From Cocos nucifera (lineage: Eukaryota > Streptophyta > Magnoliopsida > Arecales > Arecaceae): 64,000 bases of DNA. Below are positions 12,421 through 25,592 of the stretch, in pieces. A program made the translations under genes and the position numbers. Under the pieces are notes generated by a model. The model did no database searches. It was not told the DNA's origin and was given only the letters and a program-made list of their open reading frames with translations. The stretch is taken from the NCBI GenBank assembly GCA_006176705.1, contig QRFJ01000388.1:62001-126000 (forward strand), in the 5' to 3' direction. Every line of letters begins with the position of its first letter. The stretch's first letter is position 1.

Positions 12421-13429
12421 CAATATTATCTGGATTTCGCTGACATCTTTTAAGTTTGGAATTTCAGAGAATGATGTTGTCGTTAATAACCATATATTAC
12501 TTTGGTGGACATAAGGGGAAGAAGGACACCTAACTATCAAGTAGCAAATATACAAGACACCATAGCAATTTCCAACTTGTATGCTTATTTCATGTCTTGC
12601 GCTATAAGAAATAAATTATCCACTAGATTGAAGTGAGATTATATTTACCAACCCCTGTAAGCAATAAGAAATTTAAAGAAGGAAATCACATATGCTTGGC
12701 AAGGGCAGGAAATGATTTTGATGGTCTACTAAGCTGACCTAATAGAAAATTATCTTGATGAAATTTTAAAACCAGAACTAAAAGGATTATGGTGTCAAAT
12801 TTGAATATGGATGATCTTCAAAATCAATAATGATAATAATGTTACGTGGAAATATATTTACTAGTATTATTTTTTGACAGATATTTTGCATACCTCAAAA
12901 TTTCCGCTTAATATCATATCATGTTGAGTTGTTATAGTTTTTTTTCTTTTCCTTGTATACAAATTGTTAGGTTAAAATAATAAGGATTTGGAGTTTGCAT
13001 GAGAAGCCATGATCATATTAAGTGAAAATTACTTATTATACAAATAAATAAATGATATTTCAAATACGAATATCATATTTCTTTACTCAACTCTTTCATC
13101 ATGCAGTGTTTCAAATAAAATGCTGGAGCAATTTAGGCCTTCAATCGTCGAAAATTAACTTAAACCTGATTTAAAGAAAAGAAAATTACGATGTCAAGGT
13201 AACAATCTTATCAACGTCGTGTCCAAATTTTGCTTGAATTTAATCTAAATTAGCAATTTTATTTGTTTATTTAGCGGTAAAAAAATCTGTAGATCATGGG
13301 TTAGACGGCAGCCTTCTATCCAAACTTATTCAATATTTCATATTTTACCAAATATTTTTATTTATTTTAATATTATATCTAAATTTTGGAGCTTCCTCTT
13401 TTGTCTCCATGAGCCTTAGCATATTTGGA

Positions 13430-13802
13430 AAGAGGATGAAATGGTACAAAAGAAGAAGTGCAGTGGGTCACTACAATTTTGTTTCGATTTCTCTCGGTAT
13501 TTCCAATTATATGTTCTGATAATTAGAATTATTGTTCTTTAAGGAAGCTTGAATGTTTTGATCTGTTTAACATATAACATTGTTCTGATTTTTCTATATA
13601 GATAATACCGTTAGTTTACAGAAAGAATGAGTTTAATTTCATGTGTTATGTGTTCCAACAAACTATTAATTTTTTCATAACCAAATTATTTCTTGTTATT
13701 TATAGAAGGGTTTCTTATATTTTGTTTCTATTTTTTCTCTTGTTTCAGTTGCTCTGAACGATGGGTGAAGTCGGTCCTACAATCGCCAAGAATGTCACTG
13801 AA
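13430..13802 (+). pseudogene. 5' fragment of a cytosolic O-acetylserine(thiol)lyase (cysteine synthase) gene
   Basis: The ATG at 13761 opens MGEVGPTIAKNVTE, then a GT donor at 13803. Plant cytosolic cysteine synthases begin with the same pattern (MGE..P.IAKDVTE) and, as I recall, have an intron at this point. Upstream there is a splice acceptor (TTGTTTCAG, exon from 13749) and, at 13496, a plausible donor (TCTCG|GTATTT) ending a leader exon. So the leader exon, leader intron and first coding exon are all preserved. The next exon (LIGNTPLVYL type) and everything else, including the pyridoxal-phosphate lysine region, is absent downstream up to SEC11. Probably a truncated duplicate; the match is short. 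Confidence 0.5.
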
Positions 13803-13849
13803 GTATCACTTATTCACCCTTAGTAAACTAAATGATTATTGGTTTAATA

Positions 13850-13960
13850 GACTACTCGACTGGTAAAACCCGTTGGCATATCTAAACAAATGTTACGACC
13901 AGCGGGACTACTCGACTGGTAAAACCCGTTGGCATATCTAAACAATGTTACGACCAGCTA
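13850..13960 (+). repeat. Two-copy tandem repeat, 56-bp unit
   Basis: GACTACTCGACTGGTAAAAC starts at 13850 and again at 13906, nearly identical through GTTACGACCAGC. Confidence 0.9.
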
Positions 13961-14019
13961 ACCCCGCTCCGGAGTCACAGACAGATAACTGCTGTTCAAC
14001 ATTTCTTTCATTTTCTTGA

Positions 14020-14155
14020 CTTGTTTCTAACATGTCTTTCATGATTATATCTAACTGCTGGTCTAACATGTCTTTCATGATTATATAATGTCTTACATGA
14101 TTATATCTAATTGCTGGTCTAACATGTCTTTCATGATTATATATCTAATTGCTGG
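14020..14155 (+). repeat. Short tandem repeat with CATGTCTTTCATGATTATAT
   Basis: Three to four degenerate copies of roughly 30-45 bp, each with TAACATGTCTTTCATGATTA and CTAA(C/T)TGCTGG. The following 14156-14900 contains no gene I recognise. Confidence 0.8.
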
Positions 14156-14910
14156 ACGCTCAACCATCATATTTTAGCTGCAAGCTGTTGTCATATTCCA
14201 ATTTAAATAATGTGGCACACCAAAGCGATTTCTTACTTTCTTTTCTGTTTCCTCTTTCTGGTCATTTTCCGATCAAAATAGCAAATAATTCTATCAAAAT
14301 TGTGATGAATGAATTGCAAAAGATTCCTTTTGCGGCCCCCTTTAAAACATCCACCATTCAAGATTTTGTGGTGAATGAAAGCTTATTATTTTAATCTAAT
14401 CGGTTATCTTTTATCAAAAATCCAATCTTTTACAAAGTAATGGTTTCTTATATCCCAATTCTCGGTTGAGTATCATATAAAAGAAGCAGAGGATCTGACG
14501 CATGCATTCATGGTGACCTTGTTGAAGCTGCAACACAATGAGCTCAGTGACACTTGCAACCACCCGACCGACCATGAATAATAAGCATTGCCCAAATGAT
14601 CTTGTCAGAGTATCTTAGGCGCAGGTTACGTTGGAGCTTCCTGTCCTTCCAGTGTTTTGACAAGAAAAACCACTTTGTAAACGCTCCACGCCATTATCAT
14701 AAAGCAGCAGCCATTCTGACGTCGAGTTTCCTGGCAGGTGACGGCACCGCGAACAGATACAGAAAAGGCTCCATCCGCATGATTAGAACATTAAGATTTT
14801 TTCTCACAATTCATTATGAGAAGGAGACCATCAGGATAAACTGAGGGAGAGAAAGGGCACATACAGCCATGTAAAAATTGAATTGTCTCACTTCTGTTTC
14901 ACTAATTCCT

Positions 14911-14916
14911 TTTATT
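14911..14916 (-). terminator. Candidate poly(A) signal of SEC11
   Basis: AATAAA on the minus strand, 38 bp after the SEC11 stop codon. Confidence 0.55.
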
Positions 14917-14953
14917 GAAAAATTTACTACAATTTGATTCGTTTGCAGCATCT

Positions 14954-17900
14954 CTAATCCTTGGAGGTTATAAAGAGCAAGCCTAGAGCACCGATGAGCA
15001 AGTACTGCAAGGAAGACAAATAGAAAACAACAACATCAGCCAATCAAACAAATAACTGCTTTTATGATATGCCTTAAAACGCAGTAGTCGTTTCGTATCG
15101 ACACCTATTTATTTATTAGAAACAAAATGTTGAGGTAGGTGGAACAACAACAAGGCATGCAGATGCCGGGATACCTATATACGCTTTAAATTTAATAGGG
15201 TATCGATACTATTCAAACTTTTTAATGCATATCAGGATACAAATCATGTGTTTGTAGGATCCGTGATTTCTTCCAGCAAATAAAGAAAATATCTATAATG
15301 TTTTCAAGCAAATAGGAAATGCGTAACAGATACAAAAGAATAAAGAAAACCTACTGTGATGTCTTTCAGATAGACAATATGAAACTAATCATATAACTAA
15401 TTTAAAACCGCCAAGCATTAGAAAGATTAAAAAGATTAATTTAAATATGCTGATCACTGTGTCCATACCTTAGTTACGAGAAGTGGGTGCAAGAATGGGG
15501 GGGCCTTGAGGCAGCTTTGATATAATTCTTTTGACGAAAAGTTTTTAAGCAAGCATGGGATGAGTTTCCAATGCCCTTCTCTACAACTAAGGTCTGTATT
15601 TTCTGGATCTAGATATAGGGGTATTGGAATCCGCACGTCAATTTCCAGCGAATTCTGGATACTGTCAGATAAACTAAACCCTAGAAATGGCCTAGTAAAA
15701 GAGTATAAAAAACAAGTACAGCTAAAGGCATTAGATTGTGCACTGAACGATGTGCACCTGGTCAGGTTTCCATGCGCCCAAGTCCTTAACTCACAGCCAT
15801 GATGCTTCCATGTTGCATACAAACAACATCGCATCAAAAATTTTAAAATACGATATGCAGCTGTGATGAGGATGCTGAATGTGAAGTACAGGAAGGATGG
15901 TGTACATAGACAAAAATGCATCTTACTGGTAGGCTTGATACAGGAATAACACGGTAGAAATTGAGAGTGATAGAGGGTAGTGAAAATACACGTCATTTTA
16001 CCTCAAAGGTTTTGGCCTGCTAATGTTTAGGAGAAGTTTGAATATTATTCATGCTAATTAAAAACAGAAGCATCATCCACTAAAAGGGAATAAAAAAAAC
16101 AGAAGCATCGCATGATGATATGCAGGTGGATCTACAAGTGCAAGGACTTCAAAATTGGCATCATTATTTATTTTATTCTGGTAACCATGCGTTACTATTC
16201 TCAAGACAACATACCTTAAGGATCGGTTTTTCAGTCATAATAATGGTCACCCAGCCAACATATGGGAAAAGCCTGTCAAGGTCAGGAAATCGAGGTTAGA
16301 TAAGAGATGTTGCAGGTTAAAAGCAAAGTGGCCATCCCAATAAAAGACACAATTTTAAGGTTGAAGACACTCATGCTCACCCTACAGCTCGGCCCATGAT
16401 GTGATGCTGCTGAAGCCAGAGCTGTCCTTGAGCATAAAGAGGTCTGTCATCTATGAAATTATTATCACCTGAAAGTTACATCAGTCATAAGTATTCACCA
16501 TCCTACATTTTAAATAGGAGCCATTAACAGCAGCTACAGACCAAAGAAACTAATTGCACCAGTAGTAAAGGGTATGCAGGAGAAACTAATATCATACATA
16601 ACATCCATAATTCAACTTCTTCCACCATTTTCATTTAAAATTCTCTAAGTAAGTATTTCCCATTTATCGCTATTTTGCTACAGAGTAGACAATTATTTTA
16701 ACAGATGTAAAATCACTTTCAAAATTTTAATAGACTTGCACACTGTCTAACAAATAATTTTACAGAGTTATCATGTAGGTATTGTATAGGATTAGCATTT
16801 TCCATCTTGAAAATGCTAATCCATTGAGCTTGGCTATGATTAGGTGCTAGAAACAGATAAATCTGGTAATTTGTACCTTTTGTTAGAATATTAACCTCTC
16901 CTGTGTCCTGTTGCTCATGGACCTATGTACAGAATCAAAGAAAATAGATCAGAGATTGAAAATGAAAACGAAATAATATCAGTTCCTATTCAAACACTAG
17001 AGCATCTATAAAGACCTATTCTACTTTAGGTCTCCCATGTGAATAACCGTGTAACTTTATCAACATATTTCTCTGATTAATATCTATGTAAAGCATGGAT
17101 GAGTCCAAAGGACTGGCCCTACTAAATTGCAAGATGGATATGGGGAAGCCTACAATAGGCCCGGTGATCATTATGTATGTGCAGAAAAGCTTTTACTTGT
17201 TTATGACTTGCCTTCTATGTGGGTCAAAAGCAAATTCAACGCTAGATGGTGAAACCCTTGCTAAGAAAACAATTTCTCACTAGATGAGTGGGACCCTTTA
17301 AATCCCTATTTATTCATTTTGTGTCCCCTAATTATTTCAATTAATATTGAAACTGTATCATACAGGTGGGATGAGCACCCAAGCAAATATGTATCTTTAA
17401 CTTGTTATATTGTAAGTCCAACATATTGCTGTTGCATGTTACAACCATAAACAGCTCATTCGCCACAAACTGGATCTCCAATGATACATTACCACATTAA
17501 AGCCTAGTAGATCACTAAATGATCAACCCCCCACCCTCCCACACCAAAAAAAAAAAAACTTTTGGCACCAATTTAAAAAGTGAAAGACTAAATTAGGGGA
17601 AATAGCCCACCTTGATTACACGATGAACAATTGGAATATCACGTCCCTGAAACAAGTATATATTAGAATTTATTAGATCAACATGAGTGGAGTTACAGAG
17701 TAGACAAGCATCCACAAAAACTGCAGCCTTAACTTGTCAAATGCAGATTGCTCTACAAATTTAGGTGAGGCTTGAAGTAAATCAATATAAAGGGTATGAC
17801 ATATAAATTGATGTCCCATGCTACTCAATGATCTACAATGCTCAAGCGCTTGTATACAAAATTTAATGTTGCAGGAACTTGATAATGTGTTAAGTGATTA

Positions 17901-20900
17901 CTCCATGAATGGTCTCAATGACAAGATAAAAGATTGTTTTCTCCAAAAAAACCTATTGTTGGGAGCTATTCAACCTACTCAAATCATATTCTGTGTTTCA
18001 GGATATGCAGAATAACACAAAAGGCAAAGATTATGGACTTAGAATAAACGTTCAGACTGTAAGACACAGGCCAGTCAGCGATGCCGTGTGACCTTTTTAC
18101 CAATATGAAATGAGTTGGCATTTAGCAATGTGAGTGCAACTTAGTACAAATGGCAAACTTCAGAACCAATCATGAAACAAATGAACAGGACCCTTCATCT
18201 AAGAATCTATGATTTAAAGAGGGAGTGGGGAAGGAGGACCGGGGGGGGTGGGGGGTGGGCAGGGGGAAGAGCACCCAACACCCATTTCCACAGGTCTTAA
18301 AATGACTTTAACATCTATTGTCCATTTTAAAGCTTCCAGCATGTCTCTCATACATTATTCAGCACATCATTTGTAGGTTTTTAATAAAAAGCATTCCAGC
18401 ACAAACATTTCTTTCAATGCTAGGTGTCTTAATTCTTCATTAACAAATTTAAATGCTTTCCACCATGATTTATCAAGGAGAACTCCGGAAGATGCAAAGA
18501 TATCATCAAAATACCTCATTAAAGCTCCCTCAAACCTTCCAGCTTTCCATTAATGAAAAATGTCTTACCATGCTACAAGCATTGATAAACTTACATTTGT
18601 CAGATACAAGACAAAGATTTCATTGTCTTTGGCTTCCATATCCCTTTATATGCCTGGCCCTTTCTCAAAGCAGTTGCAGAGATTTAGGAAGTTGTGTTGG
18701 AGAAAAAAATAATGATGAAAGCATATAGTGGGAGGTAGGGTGAAATGCACGTCCAATTATGAATATGTTGGTTGTCAATCACAAGATTGTCATTCTGGGT
18801 GATGGACATAGACAGGAGATTATCTAGAAAATGAATATTAGTTAAAGGTTAAGGCTCTAAAAGCGAAATTGAAATTGTGAGTTGCCCATGATTTCTTGTT
18901 GTTTGGTTAACCTTAAAGCTAAAGTAATTTTATTGGGAAGGAATGAAGATTACATACTGCGGTACAATGTCTTTCAAAGGACCATGGTGAATGAAGAGAT
19001 CGATGAAATTATGTTATTACTTTTGGGTCTCAAAGCATAGTTCCACAGCAGTGGTGGTCTCTGTGTGTGTGTGCGTGCTCAATTTGTTGGCCTGTGGTTT
19101 GGCATTCTTTGTCCATTTGTGTGCACTGCTTCTTGTACATCATAGAACACAAATTTCCCCAGGCAACACAAACTTTTTAGTTATCAGTCAATTGCTGCTT
19201 CAATAAAAGATATTAGAACTACATGCTTAAACCCTAACCATTACCATTGGACCATCTAACCAGGTCAATATGCTGAACTCCACAAGTTACAAAGGAAAAA
19301 AGTTAAATCCTATTTTGCCTTGCTTCAAAATTTAACAGATTACTGAGGAGATTATAGAACAGGTGAAATGTGCAAAGGTTGGTTGTATGACATATTCTGG
19401 GATGAACCTTTTTGTTGCAATCTTGATTCTCTGACCTCTTGATAGAGCAGAGCCAGAGCATGTGTAACATTATGTCAAGGTATAAGAAGCCATTCTTAGT
19501 TATCACTTTTTAGACTACCCATGGATGAAAACACATTGTCTAGAAAAAGGTCGAGAATACATAGATTGCCATCTATGAAACCCTTGCTTGTTAAAACTGT
19601 ATAGCTACATTTTCGTAAGTGTCTACTGGATTCAGGAAGGAGATGACAGATTGTTAGGGGGCTCAAGCTCAACATTTCAAATGGTAGAGATGCAAGGCAA
19701 AACAGTCATTATCAACAAGGCAAACCATAAGGACAAAGCTTTCTGATGATTTCCTTTTGTTAAAAGAATGTTCAGAAATGTAAGAGAAGATCATATAAAT
19801 AACACAGATATGAATTTGCATTTTGTGTTGTACATCCTACTAAATTCTGGTAGACGAGGCTCTGACATTGCAGATTCCATGTATGCACAGATTTTTGGAG
19901 CAAGAAGAAAAGACTACTTTTCCCTTTATTTCAAGACCACTGTTTAAAAAAAAAAAAGAAAAGAAAAGAAAAGAGCCAAATGTGTATGGCTACAAATCCT
20001 TCCATGTCAAAGTTTGACAATTGATCTATGAACAACATGGAAAAACAAAATCCTTCAAATGCTCTGGGAACATCTAAAGCCTGTTGGATGTGCATCTCAG
20101 AGAAGACTCACAAAAGGTGAAAGACATATATTCTACATAAGCCTCTACGAACTGCACTTTTCTCTTCATATGTCATTTATGATAAACCTCAAGGCCACAT
20201 ATATTAACTCCATGTTTGGTTGGGTCATGAAAGCGAGGATGGATGAGGTTGGAAAGATGGATGACCTCTATCCACCATTTGATTCAAAAAGTTATAAGAA
20301 AGATGGATGAAAAAGGAGGGGTTGTCCCTCCACCCTAGCCCACTAATTTACATCCTCCCAAATTAGGAGGATACAAGGAAGGATGGATGAAATATTGATG
20401 AATGAATTTTTGCATTAACAAAATTATCTCTTATTAGTTTTTTAACAAAACTTTAATATTTCTTCATTTTTCATTTATATTATTTATATATACTATTAAT
20501 CATATACTATTAAATTTTATTACTAATTATTTTAATTTTAGTACATAATTGCAATAATTATAATTAAATAATTAGAATTATCTTCCATTGCTCTATTTTT
20601 ATTTACTATTTTTAATTAACTATTTGCATAATATTAATTATTTAAATTAAATTATAAATTACCTAGCTATTTATATAGTTAATATATAATTAATTCATTA
20701 ATAATTTATTTATTAAATTAAATTAAAATTAAATATTTATATAATTTTTATATAGTCATAGATTATATGATTATAAGTTTATATATTGTTTAATTCTTTA
20801 GTATAAATAAGTGTTATAAATTGATTATTGTTTACTTTTTTAGTATAAATAAGTATTACAAATTGATAATAGTAATATTTTTATCAAAGAATAGTCTGAT

Positions 20901-23900
20901 AAAAATATTATATAAATATCATCCATGCTTCTTTTCATTCCTCTTGTACCAGACGGAGAAGGAAATCATTTCTATCCATCCTTCTATGTTTTACCAAACA
21001 TACGAAAGATTCATCCATCCGCTCTCTCATTCATCCTTCTTCCTATACCCATCCATCCTTCAATCCATCCTTCATACCAAACAGAGGATAAGTGTCTCAA
21101 TTTGCAAGTAGGCCTTCTGAAACAATGTAAGTGAGTCTTATCAATTTCTAGGGTCAATACTTTACGCCTTCAATTTTAATTCCACTACAATTTTGCTCCC
21201 CATGTGACCATGGATATACAAACCAAAGGTCAAAAGACAACAATAAAATAAAACCATCAAACTTTTTTGAAATAAAGCAACATCCAACTATATCAACATC
21301 TTCCTCTAACATTCTCACTCACAAGCCAAAAGTCATATTAGATAATTCACATAGCTCTGATGTAATTTGCAAATACTATATAACAAAAATTGAATATTAT
21401 AAATCCATGCACTGACTATTTTGTAACCTTGATGGATAAGGTTTATCCTCCACAAGAGTAGGATAAACAAATCAATTTGAGATCCACTGAAGGATGATAA
21501 TGTTTATCATAACGAATTATCCACTAATGATCATCCTGCCGAACTGGTTCAAATGCAAACACACACATGCATAAGCTCATGCAACACACAAGCATGCATA
21601 TATGCTATGGTGTGCCAGAATTGCTTGCTTAATCACAGGAACATTTAACTCACCCATTACATTATTGATGTAAATAACACTAAAAATGAAATCCCAATAA
21701 TTGACAATGCAGATTATCAATTATGCTTTACAAATTATTGGAGGTGTACCAGCAAAGGTGTAGTCACGTTCAATAAATTTCATAAAAGGAGTGGAGATTA
21801 AATGAAGCAAAGGGGTAGGAAAAGTAGTTAATCAACTCATCATTTCACAAACATTCCCATTAAGGACATGAAACAAAAGGGTACAATTCAATGACTGTAA
21901 TATCACCTATTTTTGGATTTCAGAAAATTCACTATGCTGCAGGATAGGCCCTTGGATATGAATGGACGTCAATTAAGATGAGGGAAGGGGACTGATGGTA
22001 ATTGGCTTGTTTATCTTGTTACAGAAGATTAGCCAAGAAATTTTCAGCTCCATTATGAAGTAATAGCCACAATCACTACAGAAACATGTGAAATAAACAG
22101 ATTTGAAGTCTCAAGCTGCAATTGGTATGCAACAATAGATGGAGAAAAAAAATAAAACTCATCAAATGTGGGAAGAGCATAAGTAACTTCACTAAGTTTC
22201 AAATATAACATCTTCCAATATACAGGGAAGCTCTATACAGGTTAAAGGCTAGTAAATGACTTAACAAATTAGATATGTTCTTTCACCATAACTAGTAAAA
22301 AAAACAACACTTACATCAACATGAAACACAACTATCTCTCCAGCACGAATAGGATCCTTACTCATTTGCAAGAATAGAATATCACCCTGCAACAATAGTA
22401 AATAGCAAATAGTTATTCTATTAATGATAAAGATGTGGCAGATCTATGACATATTTACACTCAAAAAGATACAAAATGAATCTGCAGTACATCCATAAAA
22501 ATTAATCTTGCAAACTTTCAAAAGTTTGAATTAATAAACTAAGCTTGCTCTAAAATGTTGCAGTTTTGGCACTTCACTTCTAATAGAAAAAAATTGGCAG
22601 CAGCATTTGTTTTGCACTATTAAGAAACAACCTTTTAGAGGTTTGGCGGTTGATAAGCTTATAATACAAGAATTACATGAACACCATTGCACATGCCAGA
22701 ATCGGTGCATCAAGATGTAATGTATCTGGTAATGAATAATGCAGAGTCAAATTAATTTGTGAAAAGCCAATAATAAGTTATCTTCACCATAGCATATGAC
22801 CTTATTTTCATTTCTTAAGATACTTAGATACGTAAAACTAAACTTTAAGAATTCGCAAACACTGAAGTTTCTTGTCATTTAAACCCTATCATACAAATGA
22901 ACAGACAGGGAAAGTCTTTGAATCACTATAAAGCAACATTTTAAGGATAATATTTTCAAACACCATAAAGGCGCATGGAGTGCAAGGAAGTCGAATATAG
23001 AATAGTCAGGCTAAGATGTACCAAGACTAGTCGAGAAAAAAACAAGAAATAATTGCTATATGGAACTCAAGCCTTGTATTGACAAATAATAAAGTCAGAG
23101 AAAAATGATTTTTCCAGACAACTCCTTGAGATCTAAAAAGAAACACCTCCACTTTATGATATTTATGAGTTATGATCTTAATAAATCCAGCTTATAAGTT
23201 CATGATCGAACTAGGTTGCAAACAGCTGCTCCGATCTTGGGCAGTCATTTCTGAACAACCCATAAAAGGTGTATAAAGAAGTAAATAAAAGTATCTAGCA
23301 TATTATTAAGCTCATCACATATTCGTATCAGAATAAGTTACCACATTTTAGCCATACCTATCTCCATCAAACTTCACTACTTCTTAGCTGAAAACAATAT
23401 AACAAAAACGAATTCTGGTTTTAGGACATGTAATTAAATCTACCAAATGTTTCAAGCCGTCTCCTTTTTCTTCTTCTTCTTCTTTTTTTTTTTTGGCTGA
23501 ATCAGATCAATTAAACCATTTGAGCATAAATGCATTTATGGGAATCAGAAAATAAAATATGTAAAAACTGATCAGGAAGATCTGACGTGGATTCCCATAA
23601 TGCAGTCCCAGTGTGGTTGGCCACATAAGCCGTCTCCTAATTTTTGATACTACTCACCCTCTGAAACCCCGGCTCCATGCTTCCAGATAGAACCACCACC
23701 ACAGGCGATTCGCTCCCGGTAACACACATCAAGACCTTCCATATAATCAGCGCCAAAGTACCGATTGTCCCTGCCCCAAATCATCAAAAGAATTCATGAT
23801 TCAGTGATACCATATCAAGCAATCTTTTTGCGATTAGATTGCCATTCAACTGTTGGAGATAAATAATTGCTTTCTGAGTTTCCTTCTTTTTTTTTGAGGG

Positions 23901-24196
23901 GAAATTTTTTTAAAAGGGTTTTTGGGAATCATCCAAAGAAAACGAGAACACCAGAAGAGATTTTTTTAAGAACAAATCATGATTGATGAACGAAAAGCCA
24001 CCAAAGAAAAGTTCATCAAACTCTTCGCACGGAGAGCGCATAAAAGCTCTTTTTTCTATTTAAAAAAAAAAAAAAACGAGAGAGAAGAAGAAGAGATCAT
24101 GGGATTCATGGATGAACCGAGGGTTACGATTTGCGTGAGGAGATGCCTGATCTGGAGAGATCGGATGGACTCCACGCTGTCCGCGATCCACCCCAT
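14954..24196 (-). CDS. SEC11: Signal peptidase complex catalytic subunit SEC11
   Basis: Eight exons on the minus strand: 24196-24118, 23770-23658, 22386-22315, 17646-17611, 16922-16877, 16468-16381, 16272-16215 and 15004-14954. All are GT-AG and in phase, coding 180 aa, the normal plant length. The enzyme is an ER-membrane serine protease that removes signal peptides from secretory proteins. Family features seen: MGW start; an N-terminal membrane segment near residues 28-43; SGSMEP with catalytic Ser57; IVHRV with His96; GDNN with Asp117 and DD at 123-124; and a C-terminal hydrophobic stretch LLIGALGLLFITSKD. An in-frame upstream ATG at 24241 would add 15 residues (MEWNESGEAERERES); MGW is the conserved family start. 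The 4.7-kb third intron carries a MITE. A Mutator-like element ends 190 bp upstream of the ATG. Confidence 0.97.
18240..18275 (+). other. G-rich tract in SEC11 intron 3
   Basis: Several G-runs of 3-8 within about 35 bp. It could form a G-quadruplex on the strand antisense to SEC11; function is not implied. Confidence 0.5.
20205..21100. mobile_element. MITE with inverted GGATGGATGA/TCATCCATCC ends, in SEC11 intron 3
   Basis: The left end (20205-20400) has GTTTGGTTGGG and repeated GGATGGATGA words. The right end (20920-21090) carries the inverse, TCCATCC repeats ending ATACCAAACAGAGG. Between them lie about 500 bp of almost pure A/T. This is the layout of a non-coding inverted-repeat transposon; exact termini and target duplication were not resolved. 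Confidence 0.6.
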
Positions 24197-24279
24197 GCTC
24201 TCTCTCTCTCTCTCTGCTTCCCCGCTTTCGTTCCACTCCACCTTGCCTTCGCCTCCGCAACTTCACAGATCGCCACCTT

Positions 24280-24287
24280 TGACGTCG
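24280..24287. promoter_or_regulatory. TGACGTCG bZIP-type site upstream of SEC11
   Basis: A TGACGTC core lies 84 bp upstream of the SEC11 ATG. Such cores are bound by plant bZIP factors, including those of the unfolded-protein response. A role for SEC11 here is inference. Confidence 0.35.
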
Positions 24288-24385
24288 TTTCGGTGCTTCG
24301 GGTAGAGCGCATGGTGGACCTTGGGGATTTCAGCCGTCGGATTAACTTCGGACAGGTTTTGAGAATCGTGATGCATAATGAACGG

Positions 24386-25582
24386 GAGTTTTTTACTGTA
24401 TTAATATAAATTTAAAATTTATTTACGTAAATGATATATATTTTTTTATCGAATAAATATAAAATAATAAAAAAAATTATTTGAAATGATATTTTTTTAG
24501 ATATAAAATATTATTTTAAATGGCATATTTCTAATCCAATCAACGTTCACGTAAAAATTAATTAAAACAAAAAAATTAAAAAACATCATTTTAGATTTTT
24601 TTTCTTTTTTTGTTGGCTGGGCCACGTGAGGGTGGGAGGATGCCTATAGGAAGGCTAGCGGATGAAAAGGGCGGCTGATGCGGGAGGGAGGGTGGAGGGC
24701 TGCCTGCACTGAAAGAAGGAGGTTGGTGGCCGCCTGCAGGGGGCACGAGGTATGGACTGGTGGAAGAGAGGGGGACGCCCACGGGGTCGAGGGGGTGTGA
24801 CGTGGAGGACGGGTGAGGTTGGGGGAGGCCCGATCGGAGGAGGGGTGTTGCCTGCACGAAGGGGGGAGGGAGGGCCGCTAGAGAGGGCAGGGGGTGTCGC
24901 TTGCGGGTGAGAGGGGGAGGCCGCCTATGCCGTCGAGAGGGGTGGGGTGGGTGGGGGTGTCACCTGCGGGGGGAGGGAGGGCCACCTGCGCCGAGGGAGG
25001 GTGGGAGGTGTCACCTATATGGTGGGTGGGTGGGGGTGATGCCTGTGGGCGGGGGGGGGGGGGGCCAGAGGCGTAGGCTGATGATGGAGAGGAGGATGAT
25101 CGCTCGCGGGGTCGGAAGGAGGGGGGATGTGGGCATGAGGGACCGGCAGAGCTAGGAGGAGGTAGCGCGGAGGCGTGGGCTGCTGGATGGAGAGAGAAAC
25201 GGCCGCCCATGGGGTCGGAGGGTGTGGGCGTGGGGGATGGGCGGGGTCGAGTGGAAGGCCCGACTGGGGGGAGGTGGGGGTGTCGCCTGCGGCGGAGGGG
25301 TGTGTGCGTGTGGAGGGAGGAGGGAGACATAAAAAAAATATATATATATTATTCCGAATAGCATTTTTAAAAGCATATATTTTTAAAAATTTTATTTTAA
25401 ATGATATTTTTTTTTCCTCATCTCGTCAATTGTTGACTAGATAATAAACATCATTATAAATAATATTTTTTTAAAAAAATATTATTTAAAATATTTTTGT
25501 AATATTAATTTTATAAATAAATTAAGATTTATATTATTTTAATAAATAAATTTTTTATTTATATTAATATGATAAAGTACTC
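24386..25582. mobile_element. Mutator-like element with GC-rich core, next to the SEC11 promoter
   Basis: A perfect 10-bp direct repeat TAATGAACGG flanks it (24376-24385 and 25583-25592). The ends are inverted: GAGTTTTTTACTG...ATTAATATAAAT on the left versus the complement of the right, GAGTACTTTATC...ATTAATATAAAT, 21 of 26 positions matching. Target duplications of 9-10 bp are typical of Mutator-like elements. The outer arms are AT-rich; the core (about 24620-25325) is extremely G-rich on the plus strand and repetitive. No transposase is present. Confidence 0.7.
24620..25325 (+). repeat. GC-rich minisatellite core
   Basis: Degenerate units of roughly 55-70 bp with (G/T)CGCCTGCGGG...GGAGGGAGGG(C)CGCC. 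It includes a 14-G run near 25051-25064 and many GGG runs. The long open frames on both strands (proline/glycine-rich) follow from this composition and are not credible genes. Confidence 0.75.
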
Positions 25583-25592
25583 TAATGAACGG

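Noticed and set aside
15454..15996. 180-codon minus-strand frame
   Set aside because: It lies entirely in the last intron of SEC11 (between 16215 and 15004), with no conserved domain; its length equal to SEC11 is a coincidence.
24878..25330. 150-codon proline-rich minus-strand frame
   Set aside because: Composition of the GC-rich minisatellite opens both strands; no domain.
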